Shown piece by piece: positions 48,685 through 59,696 of a stretch of 64,000 bases of DNA; position 1 is the stretch's first letter, and every line of letters starts with the position of its first letter. The position numbers and the translations under genes were made by a program. Location: positions 47,735,116 through 47,799,115 of the forward strand of contig NC_088301.1 of NCBI RefSeq assembly GCF_032854445.1, written 5' to 3'. The notes below the pieces were generated by a model. It was not told where the DNA came from, did no database searches, and worked only from the letters and a program-made list of their open reading frames with translations. The stretch is from Liolophura sinensis. Taxonomy: Eukaryota > Mollusca > Polyplacophora > Chitonida > Chitonidae.

Positions 48685-49941
48685 ATGGAGGACTCCGAAT
48701 TTTGGGATCTACTTTCTTCCCACCTGAACGGAAGCGACGAAGCTGAAATTAAATCGCGTCTTGCATCACTGTTAAATGTGGAAAGCGAACAAGTGACTGT
48801 TACAGACTTAATCGAAGCTCTGGTTTGTCATTTTGACTCCAACTGCACGCAGCATGTCTCAAGTGCTAAGGATCATATTGGGTTACAGAATGCCATCAAT
48901 TTCATGGAGACATATCTGCTTCCTGTCATTCTGTTTCTCGGAATATCCGGAAACACTGTTTCCATCAGGGCCTTTGTGCTAAGTGACCTGCGAACGTTCA
49001 TACCTGTGTATTTCCTGGTGGCCATATCTGTGGTGGACGTGGGGTTCCTGGTGAGCCTTTTGCTCGTCTGGCTGGAGAAGTACCACAAAGGTTTTCACAC
49101 TTCTGAAGGGCTGTGTCAACTCACCATCTACGTCAGCTACGTTTGCACTTACCTGTCCGTTTGGTATCTGGCCGCGCTCTCTGTCGAGCGCTTTTTGGTC
49201 GTGTGTGTCTACTCATGTAAGCGACAGTTTTACTCTTCTATGACTGCAAAGGCCACAATTTACAGCCTGGCGTTAACTGCGGGGGTTATCTACCTGTACT
49301 TAACCTGGACCTCAGGAGTAATCAATGGATATGGTGGCCAAGTCTGTTCACCGCTACCACAGTTCGCCTCGGTTCTTGCTACGGTCGCTAAAGTTGAAAC
49401 GATTGTAGGTTTAATGCTTCCCTATGTGTTGATATGCACTTTGAACATACTTGTTATATACAGCATGCTGAAACAGTCAAAGTCTATTGAGCAAGACCCA
49501 GTTCAGTGCGATCGGCTGGGTAATAATATCACTCGGATTTCCAGAGGTCGGCAGCTGTACCAGCTTAGAGTCACTCGCCTGTCTTTGGTACTGTCCCTCA
49601 TTTCTATAATTCTAAGCGTTCCCTGTCATGCTCTGAGACTTAGAGCTATGTTTTTATCCTCATCTGCACGGACTTTATTGAAATTTTCTCAAAATGAATT
49701 TCTCTGGCAAGAACTACTGCAGTACTGTTTTTATACGAAGGCCTCTATAAATTTTTTCGTGTATTCTTTACTTGCCAGGGGTTTCAGGAAAGCTGTAAAG
49801 TCTTTGTTGGCCAAACTGAAATTCAATTATCTTCCCTGCTTTCCTGGCTTTTCCCAGAGGCTGTCGACCGAGACGAGACTGGAGATGGAAAGATACGGGT
49901 CTGTCCCAGAACTGTCAAGTGTTACTTCAACAGAGATCTAA
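48685..49941 (+). CDS. Rhodopsin-like G protein-coupled receptor (peptide-receptor type)
   Basis: A 418-residue open frame in one exon. ATG 48685 is the first Met after an in-frame TAG at 48658. An N-terminal extracellular part of ~70 residues with NGS (15) and NCT (53) glycosylation sites is followed by seven hydrophobic segments. Class A landmarks: GN-x-V in TM1 (N90), D118 in TM2, C144 before TM3 paired with C221 in loop 2, ERF (168-170) in place of DRY, P245 in TM5, SVPC with P313 in TM6, and NFFVY (356-360) in place of NPxxY. The NPxxY proline is lost and ERF replaces DRY, a combination seen in many protostome neuropeptide receptors of the FMRFamide/myosuppressin-like groups. The long third loop and Ser-rich tail fit phosphorylation sites. 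The ligand cannot be told from sequence. An orphan amine-type receptor is unlikely, since no amine-binding Asp is evident in TM3. Confidence 0.88.
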   Translation: MEDSEFWDLLSSHLNGSDEAEIKSRLASLLNVESEQVTVTDLIEALVCHFDSNCTQHVSSAKDHIGLQNAINFMETYLLPVILFLGISGNTVSIRAFVLSDLRTFIPVYFLVAISVVDVGFLVSLLLVWLEKYHKGFHTSEGLCQLTIYVSYVCTYLSVWYLAALSVERFLVVCVYSCKRQFYSSMTAKATIYSLALTAGVIYLYLTWTSGVINGYGGQVCSPLPQFASVLATVAKVETIVGLMLPYVLICTLNILVIYSMLKQSKSIEQDPVQCDRLGNNITRISRGRQLYQLRVTRLSLVLSLISIILSVPCHALRLRAMFLSSSARTLLKFSQNEFLWQELLQYCFYTKASINFFVYSLLARGFRKAVKSLLAKLKFNYLPCFPGFSQRLSTETRLEMERYGSVPELSSVTSTEI

Positions 49942-52089
49942 TGTCTAGTAATAGCATGAAATCTGGAAGAATCTGGAAGAAAACCAGAAAATTTTGAGTT
50001 GGTACTGAAGAAGAAGAAAAGATGATACATATACGATGTAAATGCTTGATGTTGTCTGACAATTCGGGAATGATGGAGGAGGCTTTTATGTAAAAGCTAA
50101 TCTGCGATTTAACCAAGGAACGTTGAGCAGGTGGAAATCCAATGACCTTTGATATAAGACCATAAATCTAAGATTCGATGTCGTAACACATAGACGAAAA
50201 AAAAACGTATATCTATAGTAAATGTATGTATTTTTGTATTGTTTTTGTTGTTCTAATTTTAACTCCGCACTCAAATATATTAACCTGTTCATGTATATAA
50301 GACATCGGACTAGACGTGAAGGAACCGTACTAAACCACCGCCCTCTGGATAAAAACGTCCAGACTTCAAACCGCACGCGGCAGAAAAGATTCCAGCGCTG
50401 AACCTCATAGGCCTCTATCTGTTGGTGGGCTATTGGGTTATCCATAGTGTCATTAATTACCGCTGCAAGCTCAAAGGGACAGCCAGCTTCACTAAGTAAC
50501 ATCCTTCCCGTCTTATTATCTTGCCACTGGCATTGCATGAGCATTTTCTCGTTTGTTTTATGGGATTGTCACTGATTTGAATACCGGTATTGTCAGCGTT
50601 CCCATGGAGATAATAAAAAGCACAACTGTCGTGGTTGCAAAATGTTTGCAGAGGAAAGGAGGAAATTTTTGTCTTTTACTGACTACACAGATAAATTAGC
50701 TCTGATTCCAGTACATAATCAACATCACATAAGGTATACATGTGGCGAATGCCATACCAAAAAACGAATACACCGGATGGTGCTTCTGGATTAGATTAGT
50801 TACACTGTAATTACTCGCTTTGGGTCTGAAATCCTTTAATTAGTGTCCGATGAACATTTATATAAAGATAAATTTAAAAATAGTAAGAGCATAAGAATAC
50901 AATCATTGTTTTGGAACCTTTTTAACATTTATCGGCATCCCAAAGGAGGATCCTGTTCTTTGGTGACGAATTATCTAGGCAAGGTAGGGCACCTGCTTTT
51001 CCAAAGGAAAAACGTCGGCTTCCTTCGTGAACAGGAACGGAAATTGCCCAGTAACGCAACCTAGGTATTTGTGTAAAACGACTTTGACTCTTTACTATCC
51101 ACGGAAATCTTATATCTTTTCAAGGAATCCTCATTCTGCCGATTATCGGATTATCAATTAATCACTAAGCCACAGAGCCAAGGTATGTATACAGCGCCCC
51201 TCATTCACGAATGATAACAGCTTATAAATATTAACCACATCACTCACTTACTTCCATTCGGTCAGTGCATTAAGACAATAGATTGAGACCAGCACTATGT
51301 TTTTCAGTAAGCAAGAGATTACTCTCGTAATGATTAGAGATTCTATAAATACTGCACGCTCTCGAGGCGCAACACATCGCCTCGAACAATCAGTCTTCCA
51401 AGACATTCATTACGTAAGTGTCAAACGCACAAAGAAAACGCTAAATAACATAGGTCAAACGCGCACATACATCAGACAGCCAATAACAGTGGCAATACAC
51501 AAGAGCGCTGTCGACTCTTGTCAGCTGGAGAAAATTTGGAAAGCATAAGGTAACCTAAAGATTACTTTGTTTCAAAGACAATACCCGACAATAATATACA
51601 GTTAATTAAGTTAATGAACTGGCTTATGCGCACAAGCAGAAACGAACCCCAACCTTTCCGTCACTCTGGGATTCTTTTCTTTTCCTTTATGTATTTGCTC
51701 GATTTTTATTTCTGATTTATTGCTTTGTTCACTGTTGCTAAGATACAAAGGCTTATATCTTCACGTAAATGTGAAAGGTTTCACAAGCTTTCGACCTCTC
51801 GTCGAAACCCTGAAGAGGGTTGATGGCTTATTAAGCCGTTTACATTTACGTGGCCATGCCTTTACATCTTCATTATTTTCATTGAACCGACGCACGAATA
51901 TATAGATCTAAAGCAGTATATATTTACATTTTGGCGGGTAATATGAATTGCCGACCTATTTGTAACCTTTATTTCATGTATGTATATGTATGTATGCTTA
52001 GAGTTTTACGCTATATGACGACGAGTAGTCATTGGATGTGTCAAATGTTGCCAAAATTGCCAGGCATATAAAGGAGCAACAACACAGAT
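49942..52089. other. GPCR 3' region and non-coding stretch
   Basis: The minus open frame 50086-50544 (152 codons) lies in the likely 3' untranslated region and has no start or splice support. At 51763-51848 an inverted repeat (CACGTAAATGT / ACATTTACGTG) encloses CTTTCGACCTCTCGTCGAAA and CCTGAAGAGGG, text that recalls the ends of some retroelements. No other gene seen. Confidence 0.35.
50612..50617 (+). terminator. Candidate polyadenylation signal for the GPCR gene
   Basis: AATAAA in GAGATAATAAAAAGCAC, about 670 bp after the stop codon. Chosen by position only. Confidence 0.35.
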
Positions 52090-52185
52090 GTTTCGTTCAC
52101 TAGCTGTTACATATTAGTTTTAATAATACATAACTGGACCGTAGACTCGAAACACAATGTTTCCAAACAACGATCATAGCAGTAC
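52090..52185. repeat. Dispersed repeat D, copy 1
   Basis: TGTTTCGTTCACTAGCTGTT, ACATATTAGTTTTAATAATA and CACAATGTTTCCAAACAACG are shared, with small changes, with 54289-54383. Confidence 0.65.
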
Positions 52186-52393
52186 TTTATGACCTTGACT
52201 GGGTAAATGAATAGTTCGGTAACGTTAAAGATTTTAATGAATCTTTTTTCATTGTTTCTGCCATGTATGTTACAACGCGTAACATTATGAGAGAATAAAA
52301 AAACGCTGAAATCAACTGACATTTTCTACAAAGAAAACATTTATTACGTTTTAAACTTTAAAAAATTTGATGTATGTATATGTACGTATGCTT

Positions 52394-52598
52394 GGGCATG
52401 ACACCCCACTCAGTCACAATCTACTCTCCTCGGGCCAGCCAGTCCTGTTTCCTTCCTCTAAATTCTCAGTTCTGAGCGCCAAGTGTACCATCAACAAGTG
52501 CCATTTTTAAAGGCTTTGGCATGACCCGACGAGGGTTTGATCCGAGGTCTCCCGACTTTGAAACGGACGCTCTAACCATTAGGCCACCGACGGTGTCC
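52394..52598 (-). mobile_element. tRNA-derived SINE type B
   Basis: On the minus strand the head GGTGGCCTAATGGTTAGAGC is a near-perfect tRNA box A, and GGATCAAACCCTCGTCGGGT covers box B. The body follows (TTGGCGCTCAGAACTGAG, AGGAAACAGGACTGGCTGGC). Same family as 58202-58487 and 7925-8235. Confidence 0.8.
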
Positions 52599-53935
52599 TT
52601 TATTATTAGGGGTTTAAACGATTGAAATCGTTAGGATTATCATTATTATTCTCACCAATTTTGCGATACATTTGTGAGAAAACGACAATTGGTACATCGT
52701 GAAACTTCAATATATTTTAGGAAAGGATCCTAAGTTATGCTTATTATCTTTTGGAAGCATTTGATCGCATGACTTGGCTGCTATATTGGATTTAATCCAA
52801 CTAAAAAAAATCTTCTCTAGAACGGCTGATGCGATTGAGCTGAACTGCAGTTGCACAAAGCCTAGGCACGTACAGATTGCTAACGAAAACTCTCTCCGTT
52901 GAAAATTGTACAAGCTCGGTACTGGGTGAAAATATCAAAATACCAAAAATTCGTATTCTGCTAATATTTTCTACAGTTATACAGATGATCTCCGGCAAAT
53001 ACTCCTATCCGATGCAGTCTTGGACTCCGAAAATGCAATTTTTGCAAAACCGGAAAAGACATCCTTAAAACCAAAGTTGGGTAAATCTCCTTAACAGATG
53101 AAGCTACAGATGCAATCTTAAGGCACCTTTCCCTAAGGCTTGGGGACAAATTCTACGTGACCGAAATTTGCGTCAGCAAGACGAAGGTTGTACATGTAAA
53201 AGAAAATCTCCATTTTTACATTTTTTCAAAATTGAAGAATTACAGCTAAAGGCTCTACAGAACTGCGTGAAACTTAGTTATGTGCTAGGCCTCGAGATGA
53301 AATTTGACGAGTAAAAATTTGGGTGACCTGAGTCATGTGAACTGATGGCCATTCTGAGTTGAAGAGAAATCATTTGAGAGTCATTTTCTGCAGAACCCCA
53401 TGTCCGATCCACTTGAAATTTAACAGGCATAACAAGCGTTCCCTGGCGCTATTTGCGAAGAAAAAAAATTCCCTCCATATGTGCAGGTCACGAGACAGAA
53501 AACTGTTACAACTGTAAAGCTGAAAATCGCAGTGTGAAAAGGGCTGTATATGTACTCAATGTATGCTGAAAATTGAGCTTTGTTAAAAAAAACACAGGAC
53601 ATGCACGACATCAACTAATGTCCAAAGGCTGATTTACTACATTTGGCATATCTACATATACATGCTGTATAGTGTACATTAATGCACTGATGGCTACGAA
53701 GAAAGTACGCTTTCTAATGAAGTTTGTTATATATAAATGCATGGACACCATTCAGGTAACCGCAAGCGATACCGTATAGGCCGGAAATAACGATTGCTTT
53801 AGCAGCTATATTTTGAAATCTACTTTTTTATACATCTCACTGAATATTGTTTACATCTATAGACAGTTAAAATTTCTTCAAACATGTACACGGTAAGTAT
53901 ATGGTATTACTTGCTTTTCTTCATACATCGACGAC

Positions 53936-54186
53936 CGGCACGATAGCTCAGTTGGTAGAGCGTCCTTTTTTTTTTCGGGTGCGGAAGATCCATGGTCAGT
54001 CCTGTGTCGGGTCACATCTAATATCTTAAAAGAGGAAGTTGTAACTTCCTCGCTTGGAGTTCAGCATTAAAGGGATAGTGTAACGACTGGTTGACCTGTA
54101 TTAGTATAATGGCTCCGGCGGGGTGGCTTACTTGCCTTTGGTAAGTCGTCTCATTGAAGTACCATTAGATAAAAGAGCGGTGGACT
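53936..54186 (+). mobile_element. tRNA-derived SINE, variant of type B
   Basis: The head GATAGCTCAGTTGGTAGAGC is box A. The anticodon region is replaced by a T-run. The body carries GTTCAGCATTAAAGGGATAG, GGCTCCGGCGGGGTGGC and AGAGCGGTGGACTCACTCAC. It cannot fold as a functional tRNA. Confidence 0.72.
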
Positions 54187-54288
54187 CACTCACTCATACA
54201 TTGATGTGAGTATCGATTTCAATGTATATTTTTTCATGCATGCAGAGTGGTTTATTCAACTGGTGCCAAAATTTCTAGGCTGAAGGGA

Positions 54289-54383
54289 TGTTTCATTCAC
54301 TAACTGTTGCATATTAGTTTTAGTAATACATAACGGGATTGGAGACTCAAAACACAATGCTTCCAAACAGCGATGATGGTAGT
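54289..54383. repeat. Dispersed repeat D, copy 2
   Basis: TGTTTCATTCACTAACTGTT, GCATATTAGTTTTAGTAATA and CACAATGCTTCCAAACAGCG match 52090-52185. The two copies are 2.2 kb apart in the same orientation. Confidence 0.65.
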
Positions 54384-54954
54384 GCCTCTAGCATCTTGGC
54401 ATTGCTGAGGGGCCATTTCAAATATTCTTTAATATCGATCGGAATGTTATCACTGACACATCCATCCAGCCTTACATGAGTGTATGTAAAAAAAAGGCAT
54501 CCTGATTTTTGCAGTGACTTTGTATTTTTGTACTTTGTACTTTGTTTTATCCGCCAAATTCTGCGTGCAGACATAATCGGACGGGTCCACCTCGGATTAG
54601 GCACGCTTCAAGGCCGACTAAAAACAAATCAACAACACCAGTTTGTAGAACAGTCGATCCGTCACTGAGATTTGCGACATTGGACATGTGTGGACTATGA
54701 CCAAAAGTCCACGAAGTAACTATGCGATCTCGACAGTACCAATTTAAGGCACACGCCAGCCTTATCACCACGTGCGACTAGCCATCTAATAAACATTTCC
54801 AAGCTGTCAGTCAAGAACATTCATCTGATGAATAATGTCCAATATTTGTTATATATTCCAGGAAATCTACTGATAAATTTCACCTAATATACAAGTAGAG
54901 TTATGGCGTCACAATGCGGACAGCAGCAATCGGATGTTCAAAAGTGTAGTAAAA

Positions 54955-55275
54955 GTTAAGCCAGGCTTAAATTTTACTATCAGTCTTTACCTACGTCTTG
55001 GTCTACGATTGTGATTGTAACTTCGAAAAATTACAACCGCCTTACAATTCCTTTGCGCAAGCGGTGTAAATTAGTTTTACAATCAAATGTAAACTCAACT
55101 GTAGGGTATACAATCGATTGCAGCTACAATCGCTTTGAGCAAGCGGGCCCAGGGCCCGGTTTCGGGACGCACTCTTAACATTAAGTTGACTTAACGACCA
55201 GTACTGTAGGTATTACGTCATGGTGGTAGTTGCGAGCTCGTAACGTTTTAAAAGAGTTTCGTGAAACTGGGCCCA
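54955..55275. mobile_element. MITE-like elements with GGGCCC ends
   Basis: 55152-55274 starts GGGCCCGGTTTCGGGACGCA and ends TTCGTGAAACTGGGCCC. The ends are imperfect inverted repeats and the inner ACTCTTAAC / TTTTAAAAGAGT also pair. It abuts a second structured segment to its left (about 55030-55150) with CCTTTGCGCAAGCGG and CTTTGAGCAAGCGGGCCC. Neither codes for protein. Confidence 0.55.
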
Positions 55276-56495
55276 GGACCTTGCGCCATTGTTATGCCAA
55301 AATGGATTGTAGCGTAACGTCTACAATATTACAATGTATCAGTTTTTATTGTAACGCCATAGTGTTTTTAATGTGACGTCATCATGATTTAGGTGAGAAA
55401 GGAACATTTGACGTCAATAAACTGACATCAAGATCCTGCTTCCGGGAGTTTCACGGGTACTCATTTTACTGATGTCAAACGTTCATTTTCAAGCTCATCG
55501 GCAAATTAAAGACAGAAAATTGCCACAGAAGAAACTGTTTCATTTTAATATTGTAGACGGTGCAATTTTGAACCTATAACTGCAGGGACAACGAGCTGAA
55601 GTTACAATATTCGTTATGTTATAGGCTCAGCTGGTAGTATGCTAAAAGTTGTATTCGTGGAGTCTCGTGTGAACGTCGGTCTTCGATATTGACCACCTGA
55701 CTAGCTCAACACTTACAATCACTAAATATTAGCTCGTGGGCTTTTGGATCTTCACATCTTATCAACAAAGGTAACACAAACAAAACAATAGTCATAAAAT
55801 CTTAAGGCAAACATGAAGGGCCATAAGTTAGACAAAGGAAGATTTTTTATAATAAATACATCACACATGTAGTTCTTTCATAAATGATTAATGTCACTAC
55901 ACGTTGAACATTTGCATGTTGGTCATTACAATTGTTGTATTGAGTCTTTAAAACCTGGAAACCTTTTGCTTGTCTTAATCTTTGCGGCAAACCATGCATT
56001 CCATAATTTTTTTTCCAAAGTGGATCAGCGAGCTTTGTCCATCTGTTTTTGTGTTCGTTGTGTGAACACAAGCGAGGTAGTGGGGAGTTGGAATGAGGCA
56101 GATTTTTTTTAAACACCTAGTGTGAAGTAGAGATCTCTAAACATTTTCACGTTAAAAACATGAGCGTCGTTACGATGTATCTGTGGTAATATACAGTTTT
56201 TTATGATCGCGTAGTAATGAAATTATAATAGTTTTTATTGGTTATGTTTTCGGCTCCGAAAGATGTATATTTTTAACTATTCACTCAACGTATGGAGATC
56301 CATGACTGCCTTGCGTCTAAAGCAATATCTGATGTGAGGTTGATGCGATTTGCAACATCATGACAGTACACAGCTTTGTCCACGCCTTGATCACGCGAAT
56401 GTATTTATGCATTATAACGTCACCTTAGTATCGTAATCATAGCAACATTTATGACGTCACCGGCGATAATCACACAACGAGCGACGTAGAGGACA
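55276..56495. other. Intergenic stretch upstream of the five-exon gene
   Basis: No supported exon. Open frames at 55847-56116 (minus) and 55891-56112 (plus) overlap each other on opposite strands and lack context. CRE-like TGACGTCA words occur at 55376-55383 and 56452-56460. Confidence 0.35.
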
Positions 56496-59400
56496 ATGAT
56501 GAAGGATTTGCAAAATCCTCAATGTTTCTTTGGAATTCTTCTCATCGGTAAGATTCGATACAGAATTAGCTATCCAAGCTTTTGCTGCAGACAATATGAA
56601 TCCTTTTAGTATGAACCCTCAGCCTTCAATTAGGCCTTTTTTGTCGGATAAGTTATAAGCTAAGCTGTAACATGACTCTGACATTTGAAAACTTTGAGCT
56701 TCGAAGAATCATGTCCTGCTGTACACGCAAGACCGTTAGGTGAATGACCATATCAAAAGATCAATTTTGATATGAGCGACACTCATGCTGACCTCGTAAA
56801 TTTACATTCCACTGAGTTCTGTTACTCTAATTTACGAGTAGCTTGCGTGTCGTAGTCTACCATAGGCATTCTATTTCCAAAATGTTTTCAAACCAGAAAT
56901 GAATCCTAACATAACAACATTTTACAATGCCATTGAATTCCATGCATAATTATTTCAGGTCATGTGCTGACCACCCATGGAAAGAGTATTTCCATACACT
57001 TGGATGGAGAAGAAAGTCTGTCTATCAACGGAGGTAGGCGTAATACATACACACTATAGTTAAGGGCTAAACCATTCAGCGAGTTAAGAATCATTTTTAA
57101 CATTTTATGCATGGAAACTCAGCATATTCTTTTAATTAAGACAAAAATGTCACCAGACATCTTTGATAGCTGATATTCAGACCTTTTTTTAGCTTTAGTT
57201 TCTTGTTGAATGTTGACAGGCACTCCTTCTGCATTGTCTGAAAGGTCTTTTACATTCAACTCCAGCAATGTCATAGTTATGTGTATGTGTTGTTATTTGT
57301 GAGAATGTGTGGGAGTAAGTGGGCAATTGGTAATTTAGGAATAGTTCTCGGTGGATGAAGAGGGAATTATTGGGTACGTACACTCAAAAATGAATCTGTC
57401 AATTTGAATAGAATATCTATTGTCTGAATGGTGCTAGAATGTATTTTGCTATTGTTATGTCATTTTTTCTGTTAAATATAAGACAAATATTCTAACAGAC
57501 TAACAGGATGTTATGTTGAATATGACACAATACTATGTTATAATAACAGAATACATTCTAGCATCACTCAGACAAAAAGGCTTTCTGTTAAAATTAGCAT
57601 ATTCATTTTTTACATGTACGCTTTATCTCCAAGTTTACGGTACCAAGTAATACGTATTTCAAAGGATGAGTGATTTGTTTGTTGCAGTTTGCCATTACTT
57701 GCATCTCTTTTAAGTTAAGTTTCATTGTTTTTTTCATTTACGTAAGGACAGTGATCCAATATTTATGCCAGAAGATGTCTCTTTTTTTATAGTTCACTAT
57801 GTCTTTCCTTTCTGTCGCAGGCTGCGAGAGTACGAAGAGCCAATTCAGATAAATAAACGTACGGGTTCGTTCGAAGGGCTATCACGGTTTCTAGAGATTG
57901 GAAACAAGCGGAATAAAACCAAAGCCCCAAAGCGACAAACCAGGGCAGCAAGATGGAATGTTGACTCGCTTGTGGACGAGTCGTGGGAAGTGGAATGGAC
58001 TACACCTAACCCCGACCCAAAACTCGGTTTGCAAAGCGTCTTACAGGTACATGTAATTTTGTGACATTCAATATACGTGACAGTTTGCATAAGATAACTA
58101 CCCTACGGTCATATATGATCCATACACGGATTAAGACCAAAAACTCGAACCCAAATATAGCAAAAGGTATTCCTCTTTTGTGAGGGGGAGAGGTACCGCT
58201 TCGATGGCCTATAATGGTCAAAGTGGCCGCCTCGAAGTCGGGAGACCCGGTATCAAACCCAGGTCGGGTCATACCAAAGGCTTTTCAAATTGTACTTATT
58301 GCTACCTTGCTTGACGCTCAGCACTGAGAGGTTAGAGGAAGGACACAGGACTGGTTAGCCCCTTGTCAGTATAATGTGAGTGGCTGGGTGTCAAGTCTGG
58401 TTCCTGGGCATGATACTTCAGTGGCGGCAGCTGTTTCGCTGCTCGCCCTGCCACAAGAGAACACAGTATACGTACACACACCGTCGTCGTTTGACTAATA
58501 TTGTTCAGTGCGACATAAAATCCCAAGCATCCATACATAAATTCTTTTGTCAGGGGTAATTGCGCCGTGTCTTTTTCTTCACAAGGAAATAACTGAAGAA
58601 GACAATGATCATGCTTAATATATAGGCTACAAATATAAATTAAGAAATGTATGAGATTATTTTGTGTCCGATTCGAAAACCACACTAATTGACGTATAAT
58701 CGTATTCCGTATGTAGTTATTTTCGATTTCAAAATGATAAACATTACGTTAATCAACAATCAAATAAAATATAAATAAATTGTGCTACAATTGCATAATT
58801 TGATTAGATAAATTGTGGACTGCCTTAAAATTCCATCGGATATCAGTTTTTAGTCTTGCCTGAAAAAAACATTTTCTCTTTAAATATGGAGCCGGATAAA
58901 TAGTTATTTACTCTACAAGTTAAAGCTTGATTTAACTGTTCGCTAACCAGATGACAGTCCGTCAATGAACCCTTAATTTCCAGCGTCGTATAAATCTCTC
59001 AACGTAAAAAAATATACTAAGTGTTATGTAGGATATATCTGTGCAATGTATGGCTTGTTTTACAGCAGAGAGGGCATAAGGTAGATTTACATATATGTGA
59101 TACATACGTTAGGTTAACATAAACCTGTCTTTAGAAATATTTCTTCGTTAGTTATGTATTGAGTTCCATCGACCAATTTCGGGAAATGCTGAGCTCGTCA
59201 AAGATAGCTAAGACTTCGAAGGCGGTAATGTTATTTTTCAACATTTACGTCTAAAAAGTTATGTTGGGCGGAAAATTTGTGCACTTTGAACGTTTGATTT
59301 TGAGACTAGTCTGTAATACATGGGTTGCTGGGTTCATCCTGAACATGTGCCATAAAACAGTGATGAATAATTTTGCCAGCCTACACAGAAGAAACGTTAT

Positions 59401-59639
59401 TGTCCATTTGCATTGTTTTCATCTGATTGTATATTAAATGTAATGACAACACAGCATTTTGAGTTATTCTTGAACAGTGACGTCTAATAAGTTGCAATTA
59501 ACATCACTGCATATTTTTGTTGCCATGCTGCTATTCTGCTTAAGCCATGGTGCTAGGGGCGTCTAAATTGCTACAATTTATGCATTTACATGAAAAGTTA
59601 GAATAAAAACCCTGACTGAGGTAAACTGACAAGAGGTCA

Positions 59640-59696
<57 letters not shown>

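Noticed and set aside
50086..50544. 152-residue minus frame
   Set aside because: Lies in the probable 3' untranslated region of the GPCR; composition and lack of context argue against a gene.
53936..54010. Possible tRNA gene (GATAGCTCAGTTGGTAGAGC)
   Set aside because: Only box A is good; the anticodon region is a T-run and no acceptor stem pairs, so it is a SINE head.
56440..57045. Alternative frame for exons 1-2 of the membrane protein gene (FLWNSSH joined to SCADHPWKEYFHTLGW)
   Set aside because: It joins exon 4 without the micro-exon, but loses the signal peptide and has no good start; kept as a less likely alternative.
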